DNA from: Flavobacteriales bacterium
GTDB lineage: Bacteria; Bacteroidota; Bacteroidia; Flavobacteriales_D; Crocinitomicaceae
Direction of reading: 5' to 3'
Assembly: GCA_022361195.1 (NCBI GenBank)
Contig: JAKSBJ010000223.1
Location: 62,001-126,000 of the forward strand
DNA: 64,000 nucleotides
In this document: positions 1 through 11,500 of the stretch, one piece after another
How the letters are laid out: each line of letters begins with the position of its first letter
Numbering within the stretch: the first letter of the stretch is position 1
The notes under the pieces: generated by a model
The model's database searches: none
What the model saw: only the letters and a program-made list of their open reading frames with translations
What the model was told of the DNA's origin: nothing
Program-made: the position numbers and the translations under genes

Positions 1-316
1 CTCCACCACTGTTATTTGGTCCATGAGGTCCTTGTGGTTCACTAAACAAACCTCCCGAACTAGTATTTAAAACCGTTCCTGTGGTTAACAAAATCCCTTC
101 ATTCAACCCAAGATTAGTTGAAGATCCGTCAAAATAACCAATTGCCTCAGGAGAGCCGGTATAAGTAACTCCAGAAACAGCTACCCCGCTTCCAACCAAA
201 ACATCCTCCACTAGATCAGTAGGTGACATTGAGGTAGAAGTTACCAGTTGTGCAGAAGAGTTAATTGCAGTCAAAAATGCTGCACTAACTAATCCTATTT
301 TGAGCCATTTCGTCAT
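1..316 (-). CDS. Choice-of-anchor L domain surface protein (5' fragment)
   Basis: Partial gene running off the left edge; 105 codons are visible from the ATG whose complement is at 314-316. The translation begins MTKWLKIGLVSAAFLTAINS and continues SSAQLVTS, a typical signal peptide with cleavage expected near SSA-Q. The next stretch (about residues 25-105) has the pattern of the choice-of-anchor L domain: SPTDLVEDVLVGSGV, then VTYTGSPEAIGYFDG, then LGLNEGILLTTG. Such domains occur at the N terminus of large secreted adhesin-like proteins of Bacteroidota that usually end in a T9SS sorting domain; the C-terminal part is outside the window. A possible promoter box lies at 416-423 on the minus strand (TATCTTTA, with ATTG 20 bases upstream). 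Function beyond cell-surface location is unknown. Confidence 0.8.
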   Translation of the reverse strand, partial: MTKWLKIGLVSAAFLTAINSSAQLVTSTSMSPTDLVEDVLVGSGVAVSGVTYTGSPEAIGYFDGSSTNLGLNEGILLTTGTVLNTSSGGLFSEPQGPHGPNNSGG

Positions 317-549
317 TTTCTTCTTCTTTCTATGCTCCAGTCGGTTTTATGATTTACTTCCCCTACTCTTTTTAAAAAATTTCAGGTTTTTAACATTTAG
401 CTAGTTTAACTACGTTAAAGATAGGCAAATAGTTGTTCACAAACAATCAAAAATTTTGCCAAAAGTGTCTCTTATTGAGTTAACTCCATCATTTGAAGTT
501 TTATTGCACTACAAATCCGAATTTATTCCCTTAAATTCGCATTTTACAA
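317..549. promoter_or_regulatory. Divergent intergenic region
   Basis: A/T-rich spacer between the minus-strand anchor-L gene and the plus-strand M23 gene. On the minus strand ATTG followed after 20 bases by TATCTTTA (416-423) resembles the Bacteroidota promoter. On the plus strand TAAATTCG at 532-539 is one base off TAnnTTTG and lies 10 bases before the GTG start, but has no good upstream element. No RNA gene or repeat is seen. Confidence 0.3.
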
Positions 550-1404
550 GTGAGTGAGACGTCAAAAATAAAATCCTGGTACAATCGAATAAGGGAAAAA
601 CACAAATTAACCTTTATCAATGATTCTACTTACCATGAAAAATGGAGTTTTCGTCTTTCTTCCCTCAACTTGCTTACACTTTTGTTCTTTTATACCATCA
701 TTGTTATCATTTCCTTGTTTTTGCTACTTCGTTACACACCTCTTTCAGGCTTAGTGGGCGGACAAAGTGACCATGTAAGTCCAGAGCAAGTTCAACAAAA
801 CTCTTTAATGATTGATTCGCTTTACGAACAAACCAATTCCCGTCAAATGTATTTGGAGGACTTATATCATATCCTCAACGACGAACCTTTCAATGATAGT
901 ACCTACAACAAAAATGATAATCACCTAGATGAAAACTATTCTCCTGATTTTTCTAAAAACAAGGAGGATTCGCTTTTGCGTTTGAAGATAGAAAATGGTA
1001 GTCAAACTATTGAGTCGGATAACAATTCAGCCGACTATGAGTTTTTCTTTGCACCTGTTAAGGGAGTTGTTTCTCAATCATTCAATGCTCAAAAGAAGCA
1101 TTTTGGGGTGGATGTAATTACCAAAAAAGACGATCCTATTGTGGCTTGTTTGGATGGGACCGTGATTTTAAATGGGTGGATGGCTTCAGAAGGAAATATT
1201 TTAGTGATTCAGCATTCTAGTGAACTCATTTCTGTTTACAAACATTGCTCTCAAACACTCAAAAGAATGGGGGAAACTGTTACAAAGGGAGACCCTATTG
1301 GAATTGTAGGGAATAGTGGTGAAAATACCTCCGGGCCACATTTGCATTTTGAATTGTGGAAAAATGGAAAGCCAATCAATCCACAGGAGTTCATCAGTTT
1401 TTAA
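550..1404 (+). CDS. M23 family metallopeptidase, membrane-anchored
   Basis: Peptidoglycan endopeptidase of the LytM/M23 family, expected to cut cross-bridges in the periplasm. A short cytoplasmic head is followed by one membrane segment (about residues 40-61), a low-complexity linker with many Asn, Asp and Ser (about 70-165) and the C-terminal M23 domain (about 167-282). The zinc and catalytic residues are all present: HFGVD (H184, D188) and SGPHLHFE (H264, H266), with H232 in YKH. It is therefore likely active rather than a degenerate EnvC/NlpD-like activator. The start is GTG; an in-frame stop at 532-534 rules out a longer form, and no ATG precedes the membrane segment. It lies 86 bases before the RND exporter on the same strand; co-transcription is possible but not shown. 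Confidence 0.88.
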   Translation: MSETSKIKSWYNRIREKHKLTFINDSTYHEKWSFRLSSLNLLTLLFFYTIIVIISLFLLLRYTPLSGLVGGQSDHVSPEQVQQNSLMIDSLYEQTNSRQMYLEDLYHILNDEPFNDSTYNKNDNHLDENYSPDFSKNKEDSLLRLKIENGSQTIESDNNSADYEFFFAPVKGVVSQSFNAQKKHFGVDVITKKDDPIVACLDGTVILNGWMASEGNILVIQHSSELISVYKHCSQTLKRMGETVTKGDPIGIVGNSGENTSGPHLHFELWKNGKPINPQEFISF

Positions 1405-1490
1405 GTTTCTGCTATAATTGAAGCACTTTTATCCTCCGTTTTACATTTTGATTGATTACTTTTGGACTCTTATTCATTTTGGTGTACTAA

Positions 1491-4154
1491 ATGTGGTTTA
1501 AACTTTCGCAATTCATCTTACGAAACCGGATTTTTATTCTTGGTTCAATACTAGGAATCACTGTCTTTCTTGCATACTTTGCGATTACTAATATCAAAAT
1601 TGACAATAAGTATGGTACCATGCTTCCGAAAGATTCGGAACCAAAGCGTAACTATGAATTGTTAAAGAACTCATTTGGTTCGAGCGAATCACTTTTGATT
1701 TTTGCCATCCAAACCGAAGATTTATACACTTTAGAGAAGTTTAGTGCCTGGTATGAATTTGGAGAAAAAATAGCTGAATTTGATGCTGTTGATTCCGTTT
1801 TCTCAGAGGCTCACCTCTATGACATCCATAAGGACACGGAAGAAAAGAAATTCTTCTTCAATCAAGTTGTCAAGCAAAAGCCACAAAGTCAGGCCGAAGT
1901 TGATAGTTTAAAACAAATCATTCGAGGAAATCCATTTTACGATGGCCTTTTATACAACAAGGAGACGAATGCTTCTTTGATGATGTGTTTTATTTCGGAA
2001 GACATCATGGTGGACATGAAGAAGGCCAACGTTTTGTTTGATGTAGAAGCAACCGCCCTCGATTTTGAAGAGCAACTTGGAAAGATTCGGGTAACAGGTA
2101 TGCCTCACATCCGAGTTTCGGTTGGAGCAAAACTCAAAGCTGAGTTAGGATTGTTTATTTGGATTTCAATTGGTGTAACTTCACTCCTCCTTTTCTTCTT
2201 CTTCCGTTCAATTAAAATTGTATGGATTTGTTTGATCGTGGTGGGAGTTGGTGTAATTTGGTCATTGGGAAGTATTGGAGCCATGAACTTCCAGCTTTCT
2301 ATTTTGATGGTTCTGATTCCACCATTAATTATTGTAATTAGTATTCCAAACTGCATTTTCCTCATCAACAAATACCATCAGGAAATTGTTGATCATGGAA
2401 ACAAGGCCAAAGCCTTATCACGGGTTATTCAAAAAATTGGAAATGCGACTTTCCTCACCAACTTAACAACAGCCCTTGGCTTTTCGACTTTCATTTTTAC
2501 TAATTCAGAGCGTCTTTCAGAATTTGGGCTAATTGCATCACTCAACATTTTGGTGGTATTCTTACTCTCAATTACCATTTTACCAGTGGTGTTGAGTTAT
2601 TCGAAAATCCCAAAACCACAGCACCTTAAGCATTTAGAGAAAAGATGGCTACACCTTGCTGTTGGAAAACTAGAGTATTTGAGTTTGTACAAACGAAAAC
2701 TTGTTTACGTTGGGATGTTTTTGGTAATTGGTATCGCATTTTATGGTGCATCCAGAATTGAAACAACCGGAAACATTACAGGTGACTTGCCACAAAACGA
2801 TCCTATTACTACCGATCTTCAGTTTATTCAGGACAATTTCGGAGGATCCATTCCGTTTGACATTCTACTTAGAACCAAAAAAGAAAACACCTGGTTTACT
2901 CGTTTAAAGGAAATTGAAGAAGCACAGGAGTATTTGGCTTCATTTAACACCACTTCTAAATCGCTTTCTGCTGCAGATGGGGTTAAGGTATTGAATATGG
3001 CTTACAGTAATGGTAATCCTGAGAAGTATGAAATTCCGTCTGACACCAAATTATTGAGAATCTCAGATTATCTGGAAGGTTCTAGTGATAGTGATGCTGG
3101 AGATTACAAGGCCTTTCTGGATTCAACAGGAATGATCACTAAAATTTCTTGTCAAATTCGGGACATTGGTTCATACGAAATTCAAGCATTGGTTGATAGT
3201 ATCTCGCCAAAAATGTTTGAAATCATCAACCCGGATGCAAGCTTCCTTGATAGTTCGTATACTGAGATTAGTAAACTAAGTGGTGATAAGAAAGAGAAAG
3301 CTTTAAACGAACTTTATGCCAGCAAGCCTTATATTCAAAATGATATTGCCAGAGTATATTCAGGGGAGGATGCTGACCTTTTAGAACTTTATCAAAGTGG
3401 TGACAAAAATATCACCCAACATCATACCGAAGCCGGTTTTAATGACAGTCTAAAAAAAGCTATTGACCTCAATAAGTGGGATGTAATTTATACCGGAACT
3501 TCTGTTGTAGCATCTAATGGAACGCAATATTTGGTTGTGAACCTCTTTATTTCTCTTGGAATTGCCATTATCCTCATTGGTATTTTGATGTCTGTGCTCT
3601 TCCGTTCATGGCGAATGGTACTGGTTTCATTAGTCCCTAACTTTATTCCACTTTTATTTACTGCTGGAATTATGGGATATTTCGGAATCCCGGTTAAGCC
3701 TTCAACTATTTTGGTATTTAGTATTGCCTTTGGTATTTCGGTAGATGACACTATTCACTTCCTGGCCAAGTTTAGACAAGAGTTGAAAGTTCATGAGCAC
3801 GACCTTCGTAAATGTATTCTTATTGCCTTAAGAGAAACCGGAACCAGTATGATTTACACCTCTATCGTACTATTCTTTGGTTTCCTAATGTTTACTTTCT
3901 CACAATTTGGAGGAACCAAAGGTTTAGGAATTTTGGTTTCACTTACACTGGGAATTGCCATGTTTGCAAACCTCATCATTCTACCTACTTTGCTTTTATG
4001 GATGGATAAGAAAATCTCCAATAAAGCATTGGCCGAACCTATGTTCCATTTATATGACGAAGAAGAAGACATTGAATTGGAGCATTTAGAGATTGAACAA
4101 ACCCTGAGAAAATACGAGGAAGAGGACTCAAAAAAGGATTCTAATGACATCTAG
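1491..4154 (+). CDS. RND/MMPL family exporter
   Basis: Inner-membrane transporter of the RND superfamily, the two-repeat MMPL/'predicted exporter' type also called HAE3 or HpnN-like. Each half has one membrane helix, a large periplasmic domain and a block of five helices: helix 1 near residues 12-33 with a block near 216-372, then a helix near 404-422 with a block near 676-850. The second block has the sterol-sensing-domain-like pattern around ILVFSIAFGISVDDTIHFLA, where the paired Asp are the usual proton-relay residues. The length (887) is normal. The C terminus is a cytoplasmic acidic tail. The substrate is unknown; lipid or hopanoid-like cargo is known for some relatives. It overlaps the downstream prenyl synthase by 11 bases, so the two are probably translationally coupled, which hints at a lipid cargo (inference). 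Confidence 0.85.
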   Translation: MWFKLSQFILRNRIFILGSILGITVFLAYFAITNIKIDNKYGTMLPKDSEPKRNYELLKNSFGSSESLLIFAIQTEDLYTLEKFSAWYEFGEKIAEFDAVDSVFSEAHLYDIHKDTEEKKFFFNQVVKQKPQSQAEVDSLKQIIRGNPFYDGLLYNKETNASLMMCFISEDIMVDMKKANVLFDVEATALDFEEQLGKIRVTGMPHIRVSVGAKLKAELGLFIWISIGVTSLLLFFFFRSIKIVWICLIVVGVGVIWSLGSIGAMNFQLSILMVLIPPLIIVISIPNCIFLINKYHQEIVDHGNKAKALSRVIQKIGNATFLTNLTTALGFSTFIFTNSERLSEFGLIASLNILVVFLLSITILPVVLSYSKIPKPQHLKHLEKRWLHLAVGKLEYLSLYKRKLVYVGMFLVIGIAFYGASRIETTGNITGDLPQNDPITTDLQFIQDNFGGSIPFDILLRTKKENTWFTRLKEIEEAQEYLASFNTTSKSLSAADGVKVLNMAYSNGNPEKYEIPSDTKLLRISDYLEGSSDSDAGDYKAFLDSTGMITKISCQIRDIGSYEIQALVDSISPKMFEIINPDASFLDSSYTEISKLSGDKKEKALNELYASKPYIQNDIARVYSGEDADLLELYQSGDKNITQHHTEAGFNDSLKKAIDLNKWDVIYTGTSVVASNGTQYLVVNLFISLGIAIILIGILMSVLFRSWRMVLVSLVPNFIPLLFTAGIMGYFGIPVKPSTILVFSIAFGISVDDTIHFLAKFRQELKVHEHDLRKCILIALRETGTSMIYTSIVLFFGFLMFTFSQFGGTKGLGILVSLTLGIAMFANLIILPTLLLWMDKKISNKALAEPMFHLYDEEEDIELEHLEIEQTLRKYEEEDSKKDSNDI

Positions 4155-5115
4155 TCTTTCAAAGTATCAAGAAGCCATTGAAAAGGCTTTATCCAATTAC
4201 CAATTACCTGAACAACCTGCTAATCTTTACGACCCTATTCGCTATTTTTTGAATTTAGGCGGAAAGAGAATGCGTCCCGTTTTAACACTCATGTCGCATG
4301 AACTATTTCATCCGGAGTACAATCGGGCAATGGCAGCTGCATTGTCAATAGAGTTATTTCATAATTTTTCGCTCATCCATGACGACATCATGGACGAAGC
4401 ACCATTGCGAAGAGGTAAAGAAACTGTACACTCTAAATGGAATTCAAACATTGCCATTTTAAGCGGGGATGTTTTGTTGGTAGAAGGATTTAAGTTGCTT
4501 ACAACTTACGATGGTACTGTTTTAAAGAGAACCCTTGAGTTGTTTAACAGAACAGCTACCGAAGTTTGTGACGGGCAGCAAATGGATATGGATTTTGAGA
4601 GTCTAGATGAAGTTCCAATTGACGATTACCTCAAAATGATTCGTCTTAAAACAGCTGTTTTGGTTGGGTGTAGCCTTGAGATGGGAGCAATTGTAGGAGA
4701 AGCATCCGATTCGGACTGTAAGGAACTTTATAACTTTGGAGTGAATTTGGGTATTGCTTTTCAACTACAGGATGATATTTTGGACGTTTATGCTCATGGT
4801 GATCAATTTGGAAAACAAATAGGTGGTGACATTATCTCCAACAAAAAAACCTACTTGCTTTTAAGAGCCTTGGAAGATGCCGATGAAGAACAAAAAGAGC
4901 GTTTAAGAGCACTTTTACAGGAAACTGATCCACAGACCAAGGTAAAAGGAGTTATGGCCTTATATGAAGAATTAAACATCCGGGAAAAGGCAACTCAAAG
5001 AATGAATGAATATCATGCAACTGCAATGGGAAATCTCAACGATATTCAGGTGGCAGAAGATAAGAAAGAAGCACTTCGTTTATTGGCTGACTTTTTATTG
5101 AATCGTCAGCACTAA
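4144..5115 (+). CDS. Polyprenyl (geranylgeranyl-type) diphosphate synthase
   Basis: Trans-prenyl transferase that condenses isopentenyl diphosphate with allylic diphosphates in the cytoplasm. GGKRMRP (39-45), the first Asp-rich motif DDIMD (80-84) and the second DDILD (210-214) followed by a GGD..SNKKTYL region are all intact. The first motif has no two-residue insertion and carries Phe at position -5 (F75) with Ser at -4, the arrangement of type I geranylgeranyl diphosphate synthases; product length is inferred from this and not certain. In Bacteroidota such enzymes feed quinone or carotenoid synthesis. The gene overlaps the exporter by 11 bases, and its TAA shares bases with the stop of the convergent GNAT gene. 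Confidence 0.88.
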   Translation: MTSSLSKYQEAIEKALSNYQLPEQPANLYDPIRYFLNLGGKRMRPVLTLMSHELFHPEYNRAMAAALSIELFHNFSLIHDDIMDEAPLRRGKETVHSKWNSNIAILSGDVLLVEGFKLLTTYDGTVLKRTLELFNRTATEVCDGQQMDMDFESLDEVPIDDYLKMIRLKTAVLVGCSLEMGAIVGEASDSDCKELYNFGVNLGIAFQLQDDILDVYAHGDQFGKQIGGDIISNKKTYLLLRALEDADEEQKERLRALLQETDPQTKVKGVMALYEELNIREKATQRMNEYHATAMGNLNDIQVAEDKKEALRLLADFLLNRQH

Positions 5116-5567
5116 AGAAAGATTTTGGCATTTCGCCAATCATCTTCAAATACTACATCGTATTTCTTGTAAAAGTTAATGGCTGGTTCATTCCAATCCA
5201 ACACCTGCCATTCAAACCGTTTTGCGCCCTTTTCTTTTGCAATAGAATAAACCTTATCAAATAGCTTTTTCCCGATTCCCTGTCCTCGCATATCAGCTGT
5301 GACAATAAAATCCTCTAAATACAAACAAGGACCTTTCCATGTAGAGTATTTTGTATAATAAAGAGCGAATCCCACTACTTCATCGTTCACCTCAGCTACA
5401 ATAGCGTCAAACACTTTATTTGGCCCAAAACCATCCTCTTTTAATCCTTCAATGGTATTGGTTACGGCATCAGGCTCTTTTTCGTAAACTGCCAATTCGG
5501 TTATTAATTGATGGACACGCTCCATGTCTTCTTTGACAGCTGGGCGTAAATGAATAGCTAAACTCAT
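5112..5567 (-). CDS. GNAT family N-acetyltransferase
   Basis: Acetyl-CoA-dependent N-acyltransferase of about 151 residues. It shows the GNAT layout: an N-terminal strand (IHLRPAVKEDMERVHQLI), the acetyl-CoA pyrophosphate loop (TADMRGQGIGKKLFDKV, containing RGQGIG) and a final FYKKY segment. It resembles the diamine (SAT1-like) branch, which has EKEPDAV and CLYLEDFIV, but the substrate cannot be fixed from sequence. I choose the ATG at 5567, because a longer reading from 5636 would start inside sprA. The gene starts 7 bases after the sprA stop, so it is the last gene of that operon. Its stop overlaps that of the convergent prenyl synthase. Confidence 0.85.
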   Translation of the reverse strand: MSLAIHLRPAVKEDMERVHQLITELAVYEKEPDAVTNTIEGLKEDGFGPNKVFDAIVAEVNDEVVGFALYYTKYSTWKGPCLYLEDFIVTADMRGQGIGKKLFDKVYSIAKEKGAKRFEWQVLDWNEPAINFYKKYDVVFEDDWRNAKIFL

Positions 5568-5574
5568 TGGATTG

Positions 5575-8500
5575 TTATTGAGCCAGGTTGAATCGTAATG
5601 AAATACCCGCTTTCGTATTTGCCGTAGGGTAGGCATTTGTCAAGACCGGAGTATTTGCAACTCGTTCAAAGTAAAGCGCAACGTTTAAGGCCTCCGTGAT
5701 GTTGTAATCTGCTCTAAACTTCACTGAATACATCTTTTGTCCTGAACTAGGTTGACTGGTATTCTCCAAAATATTACGGGCTAGAGCAATGTTGTTTCGG
5801 ATCGATAAATCAAAACGAAGGGTTAAATCACTCTCTGGTTTTTTTCCAAGGAACTGGAATGGTAATCTTACTTTAGAGAACTTATATCCTGATCCAATCA
5901 CCCATTCTCTACCCCTCATCTCCATTACTTGCAAGTTGGAAATATTTAAGGCTACGGAACGATCACGTTTATACTCAAATTTGGTTACTAAACCATTTTG
6001 TCCAACTACCCATGTCGCATCCATTCCAAGGAAAGGAGCAAATTGTTCACTGATGGTTACATTGTTGATTTGACGTCCCGGAATGTAGTTGTTAGAAGCA
6101 TCCAACTGCTGATTCCCTGATTCATCAAATGCAGCTAGGTTGGTTTGGAAATTTCCTACCGTTACGTTTGATCGATAAGCATGCGATATGGTAAAATTAC
6201 GCACGTGCTTTTTCATGAATTCAAACTTCGACAATCCATCATAACGGATGTCCCAATTCGGAAGTGGAATTGCACTAAAGAGATCAAAGAACTTATTGCC
6301 CGTTCCCCGGCCCGTATAAGCCGCCATAAATGATCCGATTAACACATCCTGCTGATTATCTCCAAAGCCATCATAATATCCTGTCGCCGCATTTAATTCA
6401 GTTCCCGCTTCCTGCCCTAACTGCGCTGAAACATCTTTACGGTATTCTCTCATTTGATTAAAGATGTCTGATACATAAGTAGAATCTAATCGTGTAAAGG
6501 CTGTTTTCCAGGTAATAGTTGTAAAGCTGATTGAACCATTATTTACACGGTTTTGATATTCCCAATTACCAACAGTACCATCTGCATTTATCAATGTATC
6601 ATTGTATCGATAAAAACTGTTTTCATTGTTGGTAAACTTACGATCTGCAGTCAAGTTAATTTTCAAATCTTTGAACGGCTCCAAACTCAATCGACCATTA
6701 ATGGATTGGGTATGTGAAACAGTGTGTTCCAAATTCAATTCCGGGAACTGAACCAACCAACCATTATTAGCCGCATAAGGAGCAAACTCTCCATCAGGTC
6801 CCCAGGCATTTGTTGGACGGCCTAATAGGTCATAATTCTGCTGTCCTGCCACAAATCGGAAAGATGGTGCACCAAAATTATTCATCCCAAACAAACTTGT
6901 CTCCTGATCAAAACCTGGCAATCTCATTCCGTCCGTTTCCGTATAAGTAAATGAGGCATTTTGCACCGTCATTATTAATCGACCTATCGTTTTAAATACA
7001 GGATGGATTTCTTCCTTTTTCTTGTCTTTTTTATCCTTGTTCTTCTTGTCCTTATCCTTGTCTTTACTGTCCGTTTGATTTCCTCGGGAAGAAGTTGATT
7101 TAGTACTTCGACCACCTCTACCACCACGGCCTCCATTAATTCGTTTAAACCATCCAACTTTGTTATACAAGTTACGGAAGTTAGCCTGTCCGTTTACTGA
7201 GAAGTTTCTGGAGTTTTGGATGGTGTGACCATAATCTGGCAAGGCTAATGGCTCACGTTGCCAATCATAACTTGAACGTAGTTTAACATTCGCCGATAAC
7301 CAATCCGTTAGTGGTAGTTTATCCAGCGGAACTTTATAAGTCAAATTATAATTGTGGGCATAATTCATAGTATATCCACCAAACTTAATGGAGTCGCCAT
7401 CAAAAGGACGGAACGCACTTCCCACATAGTTTTTGAACTCCTGGTAGTTATCATAGGCCGTCGTGCCTTCTTCCGCATTTCGGTCAATAATTCCCGCAGG
7501 CTCGAGGATAATCGCATTATTAGAAGCCCCAAAAGTGAATTTAAAGTTCTTGGTTAAATCGTACTTGAAATCATAGTTCCTAACCCATGTAAAGTTTTTG
7601 AGGTAAGTAGGTTGGAAAATGAAATTTGTATCTAGAGCATTTCTATTCTGACGCTCATTGTAGAGTCTCTGCAATTCCGTATTAAACCCTAATGCTTTTG
7701 GTCCGAGGTAGAAGTTTACATCTCTGATTAATCGGAACCATTTTGATTTTCTAAAGAATTTCACCTTCTTAAACGGCTCTACTAATAATGGTTTACCAGA
7801 GTAATTATAGGTTAAACCACCTCGATAGGTTTTGGTAATATCATGCTCCGTATTGATGTCTCTACGGTACAATTCTTTGTAAGAATAAGTTGCTGACCAG
7901 TTCTCAATATTCCAAGGTCGAATTTCTTTTCCTACCGGTCGTTCCCTTCGTACATTTGTAAAGTTATAGGACTTACGAATAGTTACATCTCGAGATAGCT
8001 TCACCCTCTCCTGTCGGGTTTCCACATCGTATTCCTTTAATGGAACATCAGGTGCCAGAAGGTCAAATTGCGGATCGATGGCTGCAGCCGAATAACCAAA
8101 ATAGAATGGAACCTGCAAGTTCATTTTTCGCCCAAAGAACTGTCCTAGTTCTACATTAGATGACAAGTCAAATGACTTTTGAGTGTCTCGTTGACGCTCA
8201 CTTACTTTTTTCTCAATTGATCCCCATCCCGGAGTTGAATAGTTACCCGCAACGTTTACGTTTGCAAAGTCAGCCAACTGCATTGAAACTCGTGCTGTTG
8301 AAGCCCAACCTCCACGTTGATCAAAGTCCGTTAATCGCAATTCGTTCATCCAAACCTCTGCACATTTTTCCTGTCCATCCTCTGCGTGCATCCAAGGGTG
8401 ATTGGTATCTTTTCCAGGGTTTCTTACCCCTAGCATAATCACCTTCATCCCCTGTAAATTTGGATTTCCTTTGATTTTAATTCGTCTTGAAATTCCATCT

Positions 8501-11500
8501 TCCCCAACAACTACATCTACATACTCTGTGGTGGTTGAAACATTGTTCTTATTTCGCTCAATTTTCAAATCCAACAACTCTTCAAATACAATTTCAATGT
8601 TATTTTCTTCTGGCCAAATGATGTAGTCATTTCCTACCTGAGCTGGTGTATTCCACGGCGTTAATTTTAACGGAACCTCAAACTCATAATAGTTATCTAC
8701 GAAGTCAGTTCCTAAACGAATGAAAACCGTTAACTGATCATCCTGAAGATCCGACTCAATTGCACCTCTTGCTTCTCCGTGAACGAACATTTTTAGTTTT
8801 CTATACGATCTGATATCGAAAGAAACATTCTTATAACTTGCTCTTGCCTCACCATCTTTCAATCCACAAATTTCTAGTGAAAGAGACTGCTCATTTAATT
8901 GACGTAAGTTAATAGAACCATTATCCTGCTCTCGAACAATTCCTGGAGGAATCATATATCCAACTGGTTCTTTCTGCTCATTCTCCTCTAAGTTCACCGC
9001 CGCTAAATTAAATTCGGTTGAGTTAGGGTCATCCGGAATAAATTCACCCGGTTCATTGAGGTTATCCAAATACTTTCGCCATTCACCTCTAATCAATTCC
9101 AACCTCGCAAATCGTAATACCACAGGATGATCAAAGCCTTTCACGAACATTCTCATAAAACGGATCGATCTAAAATCTGAGATTCCATTTACTGCCCTAT
9201 CAGGAGTTTCGATTGGAATTTTAAACTGATACCAACGTTCAGTTTTTCCATCATCATTTACCTCAACCACCTGTTCGTTAGTAATGTAGTTTTGTCCTAC
9301 TACCATATCTGAAGGACGAAGGCTAACTGAATATTGGAAATAGCTTTCTGTCTCACTCAAGTTATTATCAAGGTTCAAATCCTCAATATCCGGTGTTGTA
9401 ATTGCCTGTGTTGGATAACCATCGTTATTCATGGTATCGGCCATTTCGGATGTAGGCGAGTTTCCATCCGTTCCGTTGTAGTATTTATACCTTCTTAAGA
9501 TGTCAAACTCCTCTGAATCATAATCATCATCCAAATAGTAATTATAGTTATCGGATGATGGGTCATTTAGTAAGGCTGCTTTTGCTGCAGGAGTCAAGGA
9601 GCTGGCATTTACCCAGTTGATAAAGTCGCTAAACTTACTGGCCTCTGCATCATCATTCATACCATCCAAACCAACATCCTGAAACTGACGTGAACTGGAA
9701 TTATTATCAAATGCGTTTACAATTATTTGTTGGTTGGATACCACCGACCATGTCGTTGTATCATAGCTATTCGGATCGAAAGTTTGACTTGCCGGCAAAC
9801 CATTTTCAAAACTCTTTCTTGAATCTGGTAAAATATCCTCCGAAACGTTTCCAAGGTTGAAGTAAAGATCTCCACCTCCCATGTTCACCGCTCCACTATC
9901 TGTTGCATCATCATTAAATGGATCTAGCATCCAGAATTGGATAAACTGAATGTTCGCCGTTTCAAAATTGGTAGTTGTCAATGATCGCATTACACCTGCC
10001 CAACGATCTTCAGGATTGTTGAAAGTACCATCCGGCTCAATGTAAGCTGCAGTGGTATCAAAGTTATATGGCCCTCTTTCATTTGGATAATAGGCCAAAT
10101 CCAATACAGGAATATTATTTAACGTTCCTGCTGGTGGTTGATTTTGCGGGAATAATTGAGTTTGAGAGATTGAATGCATTCGAGAATCCTCCAAAATCTC
10201 CGTATTATTTTTGATGTGATCAGGAATGATATTTGACCCTTGTGTATTGTAGAAAACGGTTGCATCAATAACATACCAGGCTAGTTGCGCTCTGTTAAAC
10301 CCTGAGTATAACCCAATTTTTGAATCTCCTTCCGGAATCAGGTCTGGCTGTCCTTGAGGAACAGAGGCCAATTTCCAGGTTCCGAATGTCTTAATATCAA
10401 TAGCCGTTTGACTTCCTTCAAAACCATCAATGTATGAAATTCCTTCACGACTAATTGCTCGTTGTGTTCGTGGAATTAAATACGCAAACTCTCCATAGGC
10501 ATTAATGGTTGATTTCTCTTTTGTTGAAATGATTGGTAAAAAGTCTACCATCTTCGTCAAGAAAGGCACCTCCGTTCTATAACTAATATCGGTTCCTAAA
10601 ACTGTATTACTAATTGGTTCATCACCAACATTCACTTTTTGAGTCAACGGTTTTTCGGTCAAATTCATTACCGTTGCTCCCCAGTTAAAGTCTTTATTAA
10701 ACTCATAATTAAAGTGAGCCCCAACTAGTGATTTGGATTGGAAGCCAAACAATGAATTACTTTCTAACTGAACTTTAATTGGTGTTCCAGATTCTAAAAT
10801 ACCTTGATTTAAGATTTTTACTCTTCCCAGGTTATAATCAACCGTATAGTCCACATTCTCGGTTAGTTTAACTCCACCCGCCGTCACAGTTACAGATCCT
10901 TCAGGAATGTTCAAGGAGTTCAGCGAAATCTCAGAGCTCACCGAAGATTTATACGATCCTTTTAGGGTGAAACGGTTTTTACCTGGTATTTGCTGTGCAG
11001 CCGTTTTGGTGGAGTCATATAACTCCTGATATGTAATCGCATCTACCTGATTTGGGGCCAGCGAACTTTCACTACTCAGTTTCTGTTTCAGTGTTTTACC
11101 AAAAGGCTCGATGGTTGTGAAGTAGACTCGTCCTGTCCTGGGGTCAATGGTACCTCCATTTATCGCCTTATTTCCATCGTAGGTTATCGGAACAAAATCA
11201 AAACGTGCATCAGCCTGTAATTGTTGATTCAGATTTAATCGATCCAACTCCAATTGTTGCATTAACAATTTATCATCCACCCCATCATAAGGTAAATAGT
11301 TGATGTTTACAGAAGTTTGTGGATTGTTATACCACAAATCAAAAATAAAATCCGAAGCACTTACCTGATACGCCCCAATAGAGTAAACGTTTTTCATCAT
11401 CAAATCCCAAGTCTTATTTTGTGGGTTGACTACAGTAGGCTTAAGGAGTTTCAATATCAAAGCTGTCTTTGAACCTTCTTCAACCGGAACATCTGTTGAG

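Noticed and set aside
5568-5636. Extra 23 codons at the start of the GNAT gene
   Set aside because: They overlap the conserved end of sprA in another frame, while the ATG at 5567 begins the normal GNAT fold just after the sprA stop.
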